A stretch of DNA of 64,000 bases from Candidatus Stoquefichus sp. (GCA_021768625.1 JAETUM010000008.1:16445-80444), one strand, 5' to 3'. Positions 27,793-37,385 are shown, numbered from the stretch's first letter. The notes: generated from the letters alone by a model not told the origin. Numbers and translations are program-made.

Positions 27793-28506
27793 ATGTTAAG
27801 AATTGAACATTTAACAAAGAAGTTTGATCAATATAAGGCTGTGGATGATTTATCATTGCATATAGAAAGAGGAGAAATTTATGGCTTTATTGGTCATAAT
27901 GGGGCTGGGAAAACGACAACACTAAAATCAATTGTTGGAATTTTACCATTTGATGAAGGAAATATTTATATCGATGGAAAATCAATTCAAGGAGAACCTT
28001 TAGAATGTAAGAAGATAATGGCTTATATTCCAGATAATCCAGATTTGTATGAATATTTAACAGGTATTCAATATCTTAATTTTGTTGCTGATGTTTATCA
28101 GGTATCTAAAAATGATCGAGAAGTTAAAATTCATAAATATGCTGAGATGTTAGAATTAATGGACGACTTAGCTCAACCTATTAGTGCTTATTCTCATGGT
28201 ATGAAGCAAAAGCTAGCAGTTATTGCTGCATTTATTCACCAACCACGTCTTATCATTATGGATGAACCATTTGTAGGACTTGATCCAAAGGCTTCTCATT
28301 TATTGAAACAAATGATGAGAGAACATTGTGATCAAGGTGGAGCTATATTCTTTTCGACACATGTTTTAGAAGTGGCAGAAAAATTATGTGATCATATAGC
28401 AATTATTAAACAAGGAAAACTTGTGATTAGTGGACGTACCCAAGATGTTACTCAAAATGAATCTTTAGAAGATATATTCTTAGAATTGGAGAATGACAAT
28501 GCTTAA
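27793..28506 (+). CDS. ABC transporter ATP-binding protein
   Basis: A 237-aa ATPase of the bacitracin/Na+/multidrug exporter class. Walker A GHNGAGKTT, Q-loop YIPDNPDLYEYLTG, a modified signature YSHGMKQKLAVIAAF (SHG in place of SGG), Walker B LIIMDEPFVGLDP and switch His FFSTHVLE. It overlaps the permease gene by 8 bases. The substrate is unknown. Its position after sdpRI leaves open a shared role in self-protection. Confidence 0.88.
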   Translation: MLRIEHLTKKFDQYKAVDDLSLHIERGEIYGFIGHNGAGKTTTLKSIVGILPFDEGNIYIDGKSIQGEPLECKKIMAYIPDNPDLYEYLTGIQYLNFVADVYQVSKNDREVKIHKYAEMLELMDDLAQPISAYSHGMKQKLAVIAAFIHQPRLIIMDEPFVGLDPKASHLLKQMMREHCDQGGAIFFSTHVLEVAEKLCDHIAIIKQGKLVISGRTQDVTQNESLEDIFLELENDNA

Positions 28507-30091
28507 GACTTTGATTAAATTAAGAATAAAGGGAATCTTTTTAAGGCAGACGAGAGGTAGTAAAAAGAAGAAAACGTCTATTGGGAAGATTGCTTTGATG
28601 GCTATTTTATTTGGGTATGTTGCCATTGTTTTTTTGGGAATGTTTGGAATGTTATTCTTTTCAATTGTTTATTCGTTACATTCAATGCATATAGATGAAT
28701 TATATTTTTCGTTAATGAGTATATTGATTATTATGTTTTGTTTTATTGGAAGTGTGTTTATAACACATCATGAGATATATGAAGCGAAAGATAATGAATT
28801 ACTATTATCGATGCCAATAAGTAATAAAGATATATTATTAAGTCGTATTTTTACAATACTTATTTTAAATTATATTTATGAGTTAATCATTGCGATACCA
28901 GCATTATTTGTATATATAGTATCTGTTGGAATGGAAGTTATGCAAATTATTCTATTTGTTGGAGTGATATTAACATTACCACTTTTTGTACTTGCATTAT
29001 CATGTTTATTTGGCTGGATACTTGCACATATTCTCGTCAGAGCTAAAATGAAAAATGTTATAACAATTATTTTATATGTTGCTTTTATGGGATGCTATTT
29101 CTATGTTATTAATTCTATTGAAGGTTATATAGGTTGGTTACTTCAAAATGGAGAAACTATAGCAAATGCTATTGAAAAGGGAGCATTTCCTATTTATCAT
29201 CTGAGCATAGCTATAAGTGAAGGAAATATTTTAAGTTTTCTTATTTATTTTGTTTGTGCTATTGTTCCATTTATTGTTGTCATATATCTTTTATCAACAA
29301 ACTTTATTAAGTTAGCAACAACAAAACCAAAACTTAAGAAAAATGTTTATAAAGTTAAAGAGATGAAGACAAATTCTTTGAAAAAAGCTTTATTAATAAG
29401 AGAAATCAAGCATTTTACATCAAATGCTATGGTTATGTTAAATGGTGCTGTAGGTATTATCTTTTGTATTATAGGTACGATTGCAGTATTTATATATGGA
29501 AATCAAATTAAGTTTGTTATAGCTATGATACCAGAACTTTCTGGTATGATCGTGCCAATTTTATGCTTGGTAGGAATAGGTGTTAATTCAATGAATATGA
29601 TTAGTGCATCTTCTATCTCTTTAGAAGGAAATAGATTATGGATTATTAAAACATTACCAATTCAAGCAAAAGATATTCTTATGATTAAATTAATGTTACA
29701 CTTATTATTTTGTATACCAGCGGGTCTTATCTTTTCTATAGCAACAGTTATTGTTTTTGAAGTAGATATTTTAAATGCTATACTCGTTGTTATGGCACCT
29801 GTTTTATTTACAACTTTTATAGATTTATTAGGGTTATTACTTAATTTATGGAAACCAAAGTTTGATTGGGTCAATGAAACAGTATGTGTTAAACAAAGTG
29901 TGCCTAGTATATTGACAATGTTTATTGCTATGGGGTTGGCTTTTGTGATAGGTATATGTTATATGCTTATTGGAAACTTTGTAACATTAGATATTTATAT
30001 GTATATGATGTTTATTGTCTTCATTATTTTAGATATTGCTCTTTACTATATGTTAAATACATGGGGAGTTAGAAGATTTGAACAATTATAA
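28499..30091 (+). CDS. ABC exporter permease (about 12 TM)
   Basis: A 530-aa membrane protein with two blocks of hydrophobic helices around a cytoplasmic segment (FIKLATTKPKLKKNVYK, then LKKALLIREIKHF). This is the layout of large two-block permeases that partner with a single ATPase in Firmicutes. A basic stretch RGSKKKKTS follows the first residues. ATG 28499 is preferred to ATG 28493 because GGAG at 28488 is too close to the latter. Substrate unknown. A hairpin terminator follows. Confidence 0.8.
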   Translation: MLKTLIKLRIKGIFLRQTRGSKKKKTSIGKIALMAILFGYVAIVFLGMFGMLFFSIVYSLHSMHIDELYFSLMSILIIMFCFIGSVFITHHEIYEAKDNELLLSMPISNKDILLSRIFTILILNYIYELIIAIPALFVYIVSVGMEVMQIILFVGVILTLPLFVLALSCLFGWILAHILVRAKMKNVITIILYVAFMGCYFYVINSIEGYIGWLLQNGETIANAIEKGAFPIYHLSIAISEGNILSFLIYFVCAIVPFIVVIYLLSTNFIKLATTKPKLKKNVYKVKEMKTNSLKKALLIREIKHFTSNAMVMLNGAVGIIFCIIGTIAVFIYGNQIKFVIAMIPELSGMIVPILCLVGIGVNSMNMISASSISLEGNRLWIIKTLPIQAKDILMIKLMLHLLFCIPAGLIFSIATVIVFEVDILNAILVVMAPVLFTTFIDLLGLLLNLWKPKFDWVNETVCVKQSVPSILTMFIAMGLAFVIGICYMLIGNFVTLDIYMYMMFIVFIILDIALYYMLNTWGVRRFEQL

Positions 30092-30103
30092 ATTGATATT
30101 ATT

Positions 30104-30134
30104 AGGGATTATATCGTTGATATAGTCCTTTTTA
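30104..30134 (+). terminator. Terminator of the ABC exporter operon
   Basis: AGGGATTATATC (30104-30115), loop GTT, GATATAGTCCTT (30119-30130), then T's. The stem has one mismatch and one G-U pair. Confidence 0.75.
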
Positions 30135-30150
30135 TATTATAAGAAATAAA

Positions 30151-30389
30151 ATGAGTAGGAAAAAGATCAATGAGAATTACCATCTTGAATTAAGGAGTTA
30201 GATTATCTTAAAGAATTATCAGGAGAGTATTTTAGGATAAAAAATAATATTGATCATATGATGAAGGGAATCAACAAGGAGTTGTATGAGAAAATATTTA
30301 GATGATATAAGTTTTAAAATAGAAAGATATTTGACTTTAAATCTGCTTATGATATAGAATATGAATATATTTTAAACGGTTCACTTTAA
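30151..30389 (+). pseudogene. Possible degenerate ORF of unknown origin
   Basis: The 329-base gap after the ABC operon contains broken protein-like sequence. From ATG 30151 MSRKKINENYHLELRS runs into a stop; a shifted frame then gives DYLKELSGEYFRIKNN, continues through HMMKGINKELYEKIFR, and after two stops FDFKSAYDIEYEYILNGSL. The residue composition looks coding rather than random, but I do not recognise the family and chance reading cannot be excluded. Confidence 0.25.
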
Positions 30390-30399
30390 ATTTAATAAA

Positions 30400-30431
30400 A
30401 ATAGTGGAATTTTAGTTCCACTATTTTTTAA
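30400..30431. terminator. Bidirectional terminator at the histidine kinase gene end
   Basis: AATAGTGGAA (30400-30409) and TTCCACTATT (30416-30425) with T/A tracts on both sides. It contains the stop codon of the minus-strand kinase. Confidence 0.75.
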
Positions 30432-32517
30432 ATTGAATAATTGTTTTAAATAAATCACCATCAAGTTGAATATAGAGGTGTCCACCTTGTAATTCTGTAA
30501 AGCTTTTTACAATAGCTAGTCCTAAACCTGAACCACTTGTATTTCTGGATTTATCACCTTGTACAAATCTCTCAACAATTTCATTTTCATTAAAAGTCAT
30601 TTCATCTTTAGAAATGTTTCTAAAAATAATTTTAACATATTCATCATCATCTTCAATATGAATATAAACACGCGTATTTTCTAAAGCATATTTATTAATA
30701 TTTACAAATAAATTTTCAAAAATACGATAAGTTTTAGAACTATCTAGAGGACATATTATTTTATCTTGTTCATATTGATAACGCACAGTTAAGCCATTAG
30801 CTATAAATTGATCTTGATATTCTAATTCAACTTGTTTAATCATAGAAATAATATCTACATCAACAATATCTAATCTAACATCACCACTATTAGCTTTACT
30901 TACTTCAAATAAATCATCAATTAAATTTTTAAGTCTTAAAGAATTTCTTTCTAATATTTGTATATATTCTATTCTTTGTTGTTCTTCTAAATGATTATTT
31001 TTCAAAAGATCAACATAAGTAATAATAGAAGTTAAAGGTGTTTTTAAATCATGAGAAACATTAGAAATAAGTTCTGTCTTTGTTCGTTGAGATTTAACTT
31101 CTTCATTGACTGCTTTTTGAAATCCATCTTTAATATGAGAAAATTCATTTTTAAGTGGGTTAAACATACCTATATCTTCATTAATTTCATAATCAAAACG
31201 ACCATTAGATAGTTGTTGTGTTGCATTTAAAAGAACTTGATAATTATTCTGTACTTCATTGAATTTCTTTTTTAAAAGAACAAATAAAATAATAGAATAA
31301 ATCAAAATAAGAAGTCCACTTATACTAAAGAATTTAAGGATAAACATAATAATGATAAAGTTGAATATAACTATTTTTAATATAATCTTATTTATATTAT
31401 CTTGAAAATCAAAGTTTAAAATATTAAATATATATTTTTTACATCTTACATAAATCCAATAGAAACAAGTGTTTTCCATATAATAATTTTTTAAACCTTT
31501 ATTGAATAAATACTTTAACATATAGAATAAAATAGCAAACCAAGTAAAGAAGATAAACCACATTCCAATATTAAAAAGTGGTGTTAAATATGGTTCCATA
31601 TATTCTATTGCAAATGCCTCATAAAAACTGGTGATTTCGTGACTTGCTGTTATACGAATTATTTGAATTAAAGCTTCCATAATTGCATATAAGGAACATA
31701 TCCAAGCAATTGATAATATCTCAAACTTAATTTCTGAAATGAATGAAAAGAACTTATTATCTTTTTCAGATGAAAATGGAATGATAAGAATAGTTAAAGC
31801 TGTAACTAATATTCCTAATAATGCAAATGGAATCATGTATATATAAATTTGATTACTATAGCTATAAAAATTATCTAAATCATTACTCATACTCGCATCC
31901 ATAACAAGGTTGTATGGAATGGCATAAGTAATAGTTAAATCTTTAGGAGTATATACAAGGAGTTCTATATCTTGATCAAAATAAGAATCTGGCTGTACAA
32001 AGTCATGATAAGACTCAAGATGATTATTCATATTAGGACTACTAAATTGAATAGAAGCTTGATGATCACTATCAAATGTAACTTGGTAGTAATATTGATA
32101 TTTTTTTTGTAAATTTTTATTTTCTTCAATATCTTTAAGATTATCATTTGTATTTGAAAGAACTTTCTTTGTTTTGGTATCAACAGCATAATAGTAAATA
32201 TTTTTTTCTTTTTTTAATTGCTCTTCACTCTTTTGAAAACTAGCAATATCATCACCTTGACATTGCTTAAGATAAGAATTTAACTTACCAGAAGAATGAA
32301 AATATTGAAGATATCCATCTTTTGGATTGTCTATACTTTTATCAATAACATAATTATAGTAACGAGTATTATACATAATATAAGAAATAATAGAGTTATC
32401 ATAATTTTTTTCTTTAGCGTGTGATTGAATACTAGGATACATAGACCATAGGCCAATGCTAGAAAGTAATAACACAGCAATAATAATTACTGTTGAAATA
32501 TATTTATTCTTTTTCAT
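30421..32517 (-). CDS. Sensor histidine kinase
   Basis: A 698-aa membrane kinase. An N-terminal anchor (residues 8-27) precedes a sensor region (30-220), then a multi-helix membrane section (about 225-415), and a cytoplasmic kinase. HisKA has the phospho-acceptor His489 (SNVSHDLKTPL); the ATPase has N-box NLFVNINKYAL and GSGLGLAIVKS. It lies 3 bases downstream of its response regulator. The large membrane section resembles clostridial VanS-like kinases in which the sensor is partly intramembrane. The signal is unknown; cell-envelope stress is a guess. Confidence 0.88.
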   Translation of the reverse strand: MKKNKYISTVIIIAVLLLSSIGLWSMYPSIQSHAKEKNYDNSIISYIMYNTRYYNYVIDKSIDNPKDGYLQYFHSSGKLNSYLKQCQGDDIASFQKSEEQLKKEKNIYYYAVDTKTKKVLSNTNDNLKDIEENKNLQKKYQYYYQVTFDSDHQASIQFSSPNMNNHLESYHDFVQPDSYFDQDIELLVYTPKDLTITYAIPYNLVMDASMSNDLDNFYSYSNQIYIYMIPFALLGILVTALTILIIPFSSEKDNKFFSFISEIKFEILSIAWICSLYAIMEALIQIIRITASHEITSFYEAFAIEYMEPYLTPLFNIGMWFIFFTWFAILFYMLKYLFNKGLKNYYMENTCFYWIYVRCKKYIFNILNFDFQDNINKIILKIVIFNFIIIMFILKFFSISGLLILIYSIILFVLLKKKFNEVQNNYQVLLNATQQLSNGRFDYEINEDIGMFNPLKNEFSHIKDGFQKAVNEEVKSQRTKTELISNVSHDLKTPLTSIITYVDLLKNNHLEEQQRIEYIQILERNSLRLKNLIDDLFEVSKANSGDVRLDIVDVDIISMIKQVELEYQDQFIANGLTVRYQYEQDKIICPLDSSKTYRIFENLFVNINKYALENTRVYIHIEDDDEYVKIIFRNISKDEMTFNENEIVERFVQGDKSRNTSGSGLGLAIVKSFTELQGGHLYIQLDGDLFKTIIQFKK

Positions 32518-32520
32518 ATT

Positions 32521-33222
32521 TTACCTACCTTGCTTTTCAATTTTATATCCAACACCCCAAACAACTTTTAAATATTTTGGATTCTTTGGATCAATTTCAA
32601 TTTTTTCCCTTAAATTACGAACATGAACCATAACAGTATCTGTATTGATAGCATCTTCTTTCCAAACACTTTCATAAATATTATCAGCAGAAAAAACTTT
32701 ACCTGGATACTCCATCAATAATTGTAAGATTTTAAATTCAATAGGAGTTACCTTTATAGTTTCTCCATCTACACTAACTTGCTTTGTATCAAGATTAAGC
32801 TCTAATCCACCAACAATATAACAATTTTCCTGTTGATGATTCACTAAATTTAAGTAACGAGAATAACGACGTAATTGTGACGAAACACGTGCTAAAAGTT
32901 CCATTGGAACGAAAGGCTTAGTAACATAATCATCTGCCCCAATATTTAAACCTGTTATCTTATCAATGTCTTCTGATTTGGCAGACAACATAATAATTGG
33001 AAAGTCATACTTTTCTCTTATTTTCATAGTCATTTGAATTCCATCCATAATAGGCATCATAATATCTACAATAGCTAAATGTATTGTATTTTGAGATAAA
33101 ATCTGCAAACCTTCTTCACCATTATGAGCCTTTAATACATGATAACCCTGATTCTTTAAATAAATTTCTATTGCATTACATATTTCAATTTCATCTTCTA
33201 CAACTAAAATATTATATTCCAT
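32521..33222 (-). CDS. OmpR/PhoB-family response regulator
   Basis: A 233-aa regulator: receiver domain with acidic pair ED (9-10), phosphorylation Asp53 (LAIVDIMMPIMDG) and Lys in YVTKPF, then a winged-helix DNA-binding domain (VTPIEFKILQLLMEYPGKVFS ... VMVHVRNLREKIE). It is transcribed before the kinase gene with three bases between them. No other gene is obviously in the operon, so targets are unknown. Confidence 0.92.
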   Translation of the reverse strand: MEYNILVVEDEIEICNAIEIYLKNQGYHVLKAHNGEEGLQILSQNTIHLAIVDIMMPIMDGIQMTMKIREKYDFPIIMLSAKSEDIDKITGLNIGADDYVTKPFVPMELLARVSSQLRRYSRYLNLVNHQQENCYIVGGLELNLDTKQVSVDGETIKVTPIEFKILQLLMEYPGKVFSADNIYESVWKEDAINTDTVMVHVRNLREKIEIDPKNPKYLKVVWGVGYKIEKQGR

Positions 33223-33297
33223 TAAAAATCCCCCACTTTACTCTTTTATTATACTGAAAACAAAATAAGAAAAGTAGAGGGAAAAACGAAAGATTTT

Positions 33298-33993
33298 CTA
33301 AAGATTATAAGGAATTTCATGCTTATGGATAATCTTTTTATAAAAGATAATTCCAATAAGAGAAATAATCCCAGTTAAGGCAAATACAATTATTGAGAAA
33401 ACATAGTTTTTAACACCAATAGCATCGCCTCCAATAGTACTTGTTATGATGGAAGGAATTCTTGCAATAGTTGTAATAAAGAGAAAAGTTTTGAGTTTCA
33501 TATCAGTAAGTGGAATAAAATATGTGAGTATATCTTTGGGTGTTCCAGGTATAAAAAATATAATAAACAATAAGATATTTAAATTTTCTTTGTTTTGTAA
33601 AAATTGCATTTCATTTATTTTCTTTAGACCAATAAAATGATCAATAAAAGTTATTCCCCATTTTTTCACAAAGATATAAATGAAAGTAGAACCAATCGCA
33701 CTTCCCAGCATGCATATTAATAAACCATGAATAGGTCCATATAAATATCCTGACATAACTTCAATAATTTCTCCTGGTAAAAAAACAAAAATAACTTGTA
33801 ATGCCATAATACCAGCAAAAATCAACTGACCAAATATTCCAAATGCCTGTAGTTCTTGTCTTAATCTTTGAGGATTCTCAAATAAGCTCATTAAAGGTTG
33901 ATAACAAATAATACAAATAATACTCATTATAAGAAAACAAATAAGTATAAATTCTATTTCTTTATATTTTTCTTTGAAAAAGTTCAATTTCAT
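33298..33993 (-). CDS. TVP38/TMEM64 (DedA-like) family membrane protein
   Basis: About 231 aa with six hydrophobic segments. The core motif FLPGEIIEVMSGYLYGPIHG followed by LGSAIGSTFIYIFVKKWG is typical of the SNARE-associated/VTT family, members of which are linked to lipid scrambling or undecaprenyl-phosphate recycling. The start is uncertain: an ATG at 34008 has no ribosome site, the ATG at 33993 has AGGAG only two bases away, and a TTG at 33987 is better spaced. I list 33993. Confidence 0.82.
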   Translation of the reverse strand: MKLNFFKEKYKEIEFILICFLIMSIICIICYQPLMSLFENPQRLRQELQAFGIFGQLIFAGIMALQVIFVFLPGEIIEVMSGYLYGPIHGLLICMLGSAIGSTFIYIFVKKWGITFIDHFIGLKKINEMQFLQNKENLNILLFIIFFIPGTPKDILTYFIPLTDMKLKTFLFITTIARIPSIITSTIGGDAIGVKNYVFSIIVFALTGIISLIGIIFYKKIIHKHEIPYNL

Positions 33994-34083
33994 CACTCCT
34001 ATCGTCATATATAAGTATGGACAATAAAAGTAAAAACTCTCCTATAAAAAAAGAAAAGAAAAACGAAAGAAAAAAGAAGGAAA

Positions 34084-34665
34084 TTATTTTTTTCCTTCAA
34101 TAAAATAGGTTGCTTCCATATCAGCGGTACTTAATGCAAAAGCAAGGGGAAACATTTCGAATGCAGCACCCACATTTCTTGCATCCTCACTACCAGAGAA
34201 TCCCATATGATAACGAATAGCAAATGCTTCTTCTCTTGTTAATCGCATATAGCCACTAATCATATAAACACTTTTTTCACCATGTCCATAAGGCAAGGTA
34301 TCATTATATTCAAATGTGGGAACTTGAATCCATTGTCCATTTTCTTTAACATTTCGTGTTCCCTTTTTATAACAATTGATTTTACATAGATCATGTAATA
34401 AAGCAACAATCGCAATAGATTCCTCTGTATATGATAAATGATATGTTTCTTTGACTCTATCTCTAGATAGATAATCTTTTAAACAATCATAGACATTTAA
34501 ACTATGATCTAAAAGTCCACCCTCGTAGCTTCCATGAAAACGAGCACTTGCAGGAGCATCGAAGAAGTCAGAATTTTTAGATAATAAAAATTCTAATAAT
34601 TTTTCACTACCCTCTCTATGAATATATCTTTTATAAATATCAATGAATCTTTCTTTATTATTCAT
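34084..34665 (-). CDS. HD-domain phosphohydrolase
   Basis: A 193-aa HD-superfamily protein. Metal-binding residues are visible as His in GLLDHSLNVYDCL, the HD pair in ALLHDLCKINCYKKG, and a further His in PYGHGEKSVYMI. Such proteins are usually metal-dependent phosphohydrolases acting on nucleotides, but the substrate here is not known. A ribosome site AAGGATGTG precedes the ATG. The gene stands alone between the TVP38 gene and a divergent small membrane protein. Confidence 0.83.
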   Translation of the reverse strand: MNNKERFIDIYKRYIHREGSEKLLEFLLSKNSDFFDAPASARFHGSYEGGLLDHSLNVYDCLKDYLSRDRVKETYHLSYTEESIAIVALLHDLCKINCYKKGTRNVKENGQWIQVPTFEYNDTLPYGHGEKSVYMISGYMRLTREEAFAIRYHMGFSGSEDARNVGAAFEMFPLAFALSTADMEATYFIEGKK

Positions 34666-34765
34666 ATTATCACATCCTTTTCATCATTATAACATAATTT
34701 TAAAAGCAACAAAATTATTCATTATATTTTCATATTATTTATGTAAAATAATAGTGGTGATTCAT

Positions 34766-35032
34766 ATGATAGAATTTTTCTTTGAAATTATTTTTGAAAT
34801 AATAGGTGAATGTTTTAGTGGTTTTATTAAAAATAGAAGAATTCATATATGGATAAGATTATTTGTCTTATCATTATTTTGGATTCCGTTAATAGGTCTC
34901 ATGTTTTTTGTAACATATAGAATGTATCAAGATACTTCACAAGTTCATCTTTTGATTATTTTAGGTATTCTAGATATAATATTGATTGTATCGTGGTTAA
35001 AAACAATGATAGGGATTATGAGGAGATCGTGA
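34766..35032 (+). CDS. Small membrane protein
   Basis: An 88-aa protein with two clear membrane helices (about residues 29-52 and 60-80) and an aromatic/acidic N-terminus (MIEFFFEIIFEIIGE). Family not recognised. The start is at ATG 34766 after GTGGTGA; the open frame continues upstream only as AT-rich filler that would overlap the divergent HD gene. The ybaK gene begins 4 bases after its stop, so the two are probably co-transcribed. Confidence 0.6.
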   Translation: MIEFFFEIIFEIIGECFSGFIKNRRIHIWIRLFVLSLFWIPLIGLMFFVTYRMYQDTSQVHLLIILGILDIILIVSWLKTMIGIMRRS

Positions 35033-35036
35033 GAAT

Positions 35037-35510
35037 ATGAAAAAGGTTAAAACAAATGCATTAAGGATGCTTGATCAAGCAAAGATAAATTATGAAACAA
35101 AAGAATATGAATATGATGATAATCATTTAAGTGGTGATCATGTTTTAAAACAAGTGGATTTAGATAAAGATGCTGTTTATAAAACTTTGGTTTTAAAAGG
35201 AACAAAGGATTATTTGGTTTGTTGTATTCCTGTTTTGGAAGAAATAGATTTAAAGAAGCTTGCTAAGGTAACTGGGCATAAAAGTGTAGAAATGGTTCGT
35301 CAAAAAGATTTGCTGAATTTAACAGGATATATAAGAGGAGGATGTTCTCCAGTAGGAATGAAAAAGACTTTTCCAACTTATATTCAAGAAGATGTTATTT
35401 TACAGGATAAAATTGCGGTAAGTGCAGGGAAAAGAGGTCTACAAATGATTTTAAGTCCGCAAGACTTAATAACTATAACAAATGCAAAATGTGTGGATGT
35501 TATAAAATAG
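35037..35510 (+). CDS. ybaK: YbaK/EbsC-family Cys-tRNA(Pro)/aminoacyl-tRNA deacylase
   Basis: A 157-aa editing protein that hydrolyses mischarged tRNA, mainly Cys-tRNA(Pro). Family features are VYKTLVLKGTKDYLVCCIPV (with the catalytic Lys region), KVTGHKSVEMV and YIRGGCSPVGMKKTFPTYI (the GGCSPVGMKK loop). Length is normal. It is a stand-alone factor that clears errors of prolyl-tRNA synthetase. Confidence 0.93.
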   Translation: MKKVKTNALRMLDQAKINYETKEYEYDDNHLSGDHVLKQVDLDKDAVYKTLVLKGTKDYLVCCIPVLEEIDLKKLAKVTGHKSVEMVRQKDLLNLTGYIRGGCSPVGMKKTFPTYIQEDVILQDKIAVSAGKRGLQMILSPQDLITITNAKCVDVIK

Positions 35511-35546
35511 GTTATATTTGATAATATAGAAGATAAATTTTATTTT

Positions 35547-35578
35547 TTTGGAAACGTTTCCAAAATTTCATTTTTTTA
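35547..35578 (+). promoter_or_regulatory. Perfect palindrome with CG centre (LacI-family/cre-like operator or terminator)
   Basis: TTTTGGAAACGTTTCCAAAA (35547-35566) is a perfect 20-bp palindrome. Its core TGGAAACGTTTCCA has the CcpA operator layout with one consensus miss. It is followed by TTTCATTTTTTT, so it could instead be a weak terminator for ybaK. A -10 TATAAT for the phosphoglucomutase gene lies at 35602-35607. Confidence 0.5.
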
Positions 35579-35628
35579 TGGTTTTCACGTCTTAGCTTTG
35601 TTATAATAATTTTAAGAGGTGACTAAAA

Positions 35629-37323
35629 ATGAATTATGAAGAAAAATATCAAAAGTGGATCAGTAAAGAAGATTTAGATCCTACATTAAAAGCAGAATTA
35701 TTAAGTATGGATGAAACTGCAAAAGAAGATGCATTTTACACTGATGTAGAATTTGGAACAGCAGGTATGCGTGGTATTTTAGGAGCAGGAACTAACAGAT
35801 TAAATATTTATGTTATTCAAAAGGCTAATGTTGGTTTTGCTAAATATATTGCATCATTACCAGATGGAAAAGAAAAAGGAGTAGCAATAGGATATGATAA
35901 TAGAAATATGTCTTATCAATTTGCTATTGAAAGTGCAAAGGTTTTAGCAACTTATGGTATTAAGTCATTTATTTTTGAAGCACTAAGACCAACACCTGAG
36001 TTATCATTTGCAGTACGTTTCTTAAAATGTGCTGGAGGTATTATGATTACTGCATCACATAATCCTAAAGAATATAATGGGTACAAGGTTTATGATGATA
36101 CAGGATGTCAATTATTACCTGAAGCTGCTGATCAGGTTGTAAAATATGTTAATGAAGTTGAAGATGAATTAAATATTAAAGTATTAAGTGATGAAGAAGC
36201 TTATCCATATATGACATGGATTGGAGAAGAAGTTGACGCAGCATACTACGAAGCTGTTAAAGGAATTGAAGTGAATCCAGGTATGGATAAAAATGACTTC
36301 AAAATTGTCTTCTCTCCACAACATGGAACTGCTAATATTCCAGTAAGAACTGTATTAAAGGATTTAGGATATGATGTTGTGCCAGTACTTGCACAATGTG
36401 CACCAGATCCAAACTATACAAATACAAAATCACCAAACCCAGAAGTTGATGTTGCTTATGAATTAGCAATTAAAAAAGCTAAAGAAGTTGATGCAGATGT
36501 TGTTGTTATTACTGATCCTGATGGGGATAGATTAGGTGTTGTTGCTAAACATAATGGAGAATATGTATTGATGAGTGGTAACCAATCTGCTGCTGTATAT
36601 CTTGAATATATTTTAAGTCAAATGAAAGAAAAAGGAACATTACCTTCTAATGCAGTTATGTATAATACAATTGTTACATCTGATTTAGGGGAATTAGTAG
36701 CAAGAAGCTATGGTGTAGATGTAGAAAAAACATTAACTGGTTTTAAATTTATTGGTGATAAGATTCGTAAATATGAAGCTACAAAAGAAAAGGTATTTGT
36801 ATTTGGATATGAAGAATCTTATGGATGTGTTATTAAAGACTTCGTAAGAGATAAAGATGCTGTTCAAGCTGTATTGACTGCTGCTGAAGCAGGTAATTAT
36901 TATAAGAAACAAGGTAAAGATTTAATTGATGTTTTAAATGAATTATATGCTAAACATGGTACATTTAAAGAAAGTCAAATTGCTATTTCTAAAGCTGGTG
37001 CAGCTGGAAGTACAAGAATCAAAGAAATTATGTCTAATTTAAGAGAAGATGCTCCTGCACAAATCGGTAATGTAAAAGTTGTAGCTAGTGAAGATTATCA
37101 AGCAAGTGTACGTTATGAAGATGGTAAAGAATCTGTTATTGAATTACCAAAATCTAATGTATTAAAATATTACTTAGAAGATGGTTCATGGATTGCAGCA
37201 AGACCATCTGGAACTGAACCTAAGATTAAGTTTTATTTCTCAATTAAAGGTGCTACAGTTGATGAGGCTGCAACTAAGACAGAGGTATTCCAAAAAGATA
37301 TGATGAAGATTGTTGGTGAATAA
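35629..37323 (+). CDS. pgcA: Phosphoglucomutase/phosphomannomutase (alpha-PGM)
   Basis: A 564-aa alpha-D-phosphohexomutase interconverting glucose-1-P and glucose-6-P, linking sugar catabolism to UDP-glucose and cell-envelope polymers. The catalytic phosphoserine is Ser143 (TASHNPKEYNG), the metal loop is DPDGDR, the sugar-binding loop GYEESYG and the phosphate-binding loop ARPSGTEPKIKFYF. The N-terminal FGTAGMRG motif is present. It is full length for the PgcA group. AGAGGTGA precedes the ATG, and the operator-like palindrome upstream suggests carbon control. Confidence 0.93.
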   Translation: MNYEEKYQKWISKEDLDPTLKAELLSMDETAKEDAFYTDVEFGTAGMRGILGAGTNRLNIYVIQKANVGFAKYIASLPDGKEKGVAIGYDNRNMSYQFAIESAKVLATYGIKSFIFEALRPTPELSFAVRFLKCAGGIMITASHNPKEYNGYKVYDDTGCQLLPEAADQVVKYVNEVEDELNIKVLSDEEAYPYMTWIGEEVDAAYYEAVKGIEVNPGMDKNDFKIVFSPQHGTANIPVRTVLKDLGYDVVPVLAQCAPDPNYTNTKSPNPEVDVAYELAIKKAKEVDADVVVITDPDGDRLGVVAKHNGEYVLMSGNQSAAVYLEYILSQMKEKGTLPSNAVMYNTIVTSDLGELVARSYGVDVEKTLTGFKFIGDKIRKYEATKEKVFVFGYEESYGCVIKDFVRDKDAVQAVLTAAEAGNYYKKQGKDLIDVLNELYAKHGTFKESQIAISKAGAAGSTRIKEIMSNLREDAPAQIGNVKVVASEDYQASVRYEDGKESVIELPKSNVLKYYLEDGSWIAARPSGTEPKIKFYFSIKGATVDEAATKTEVFQKDMMKIVGE

Positions 37324-37342
37324 GATAGATTATTAATCAAAG

Positions 37343-37385
37343 AAAAGTATTATACAATTTCAATAATTGTTAATACTTTTTTATT
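37343..37385 (+). terminator. Terminator of pgcA
   Basis: AAAAGTATTATACAATT (37343-37359) pairs with AATTGTTAATACTTTT (37365-37380) with one bulged base, then T's. Confidence 0.8.
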
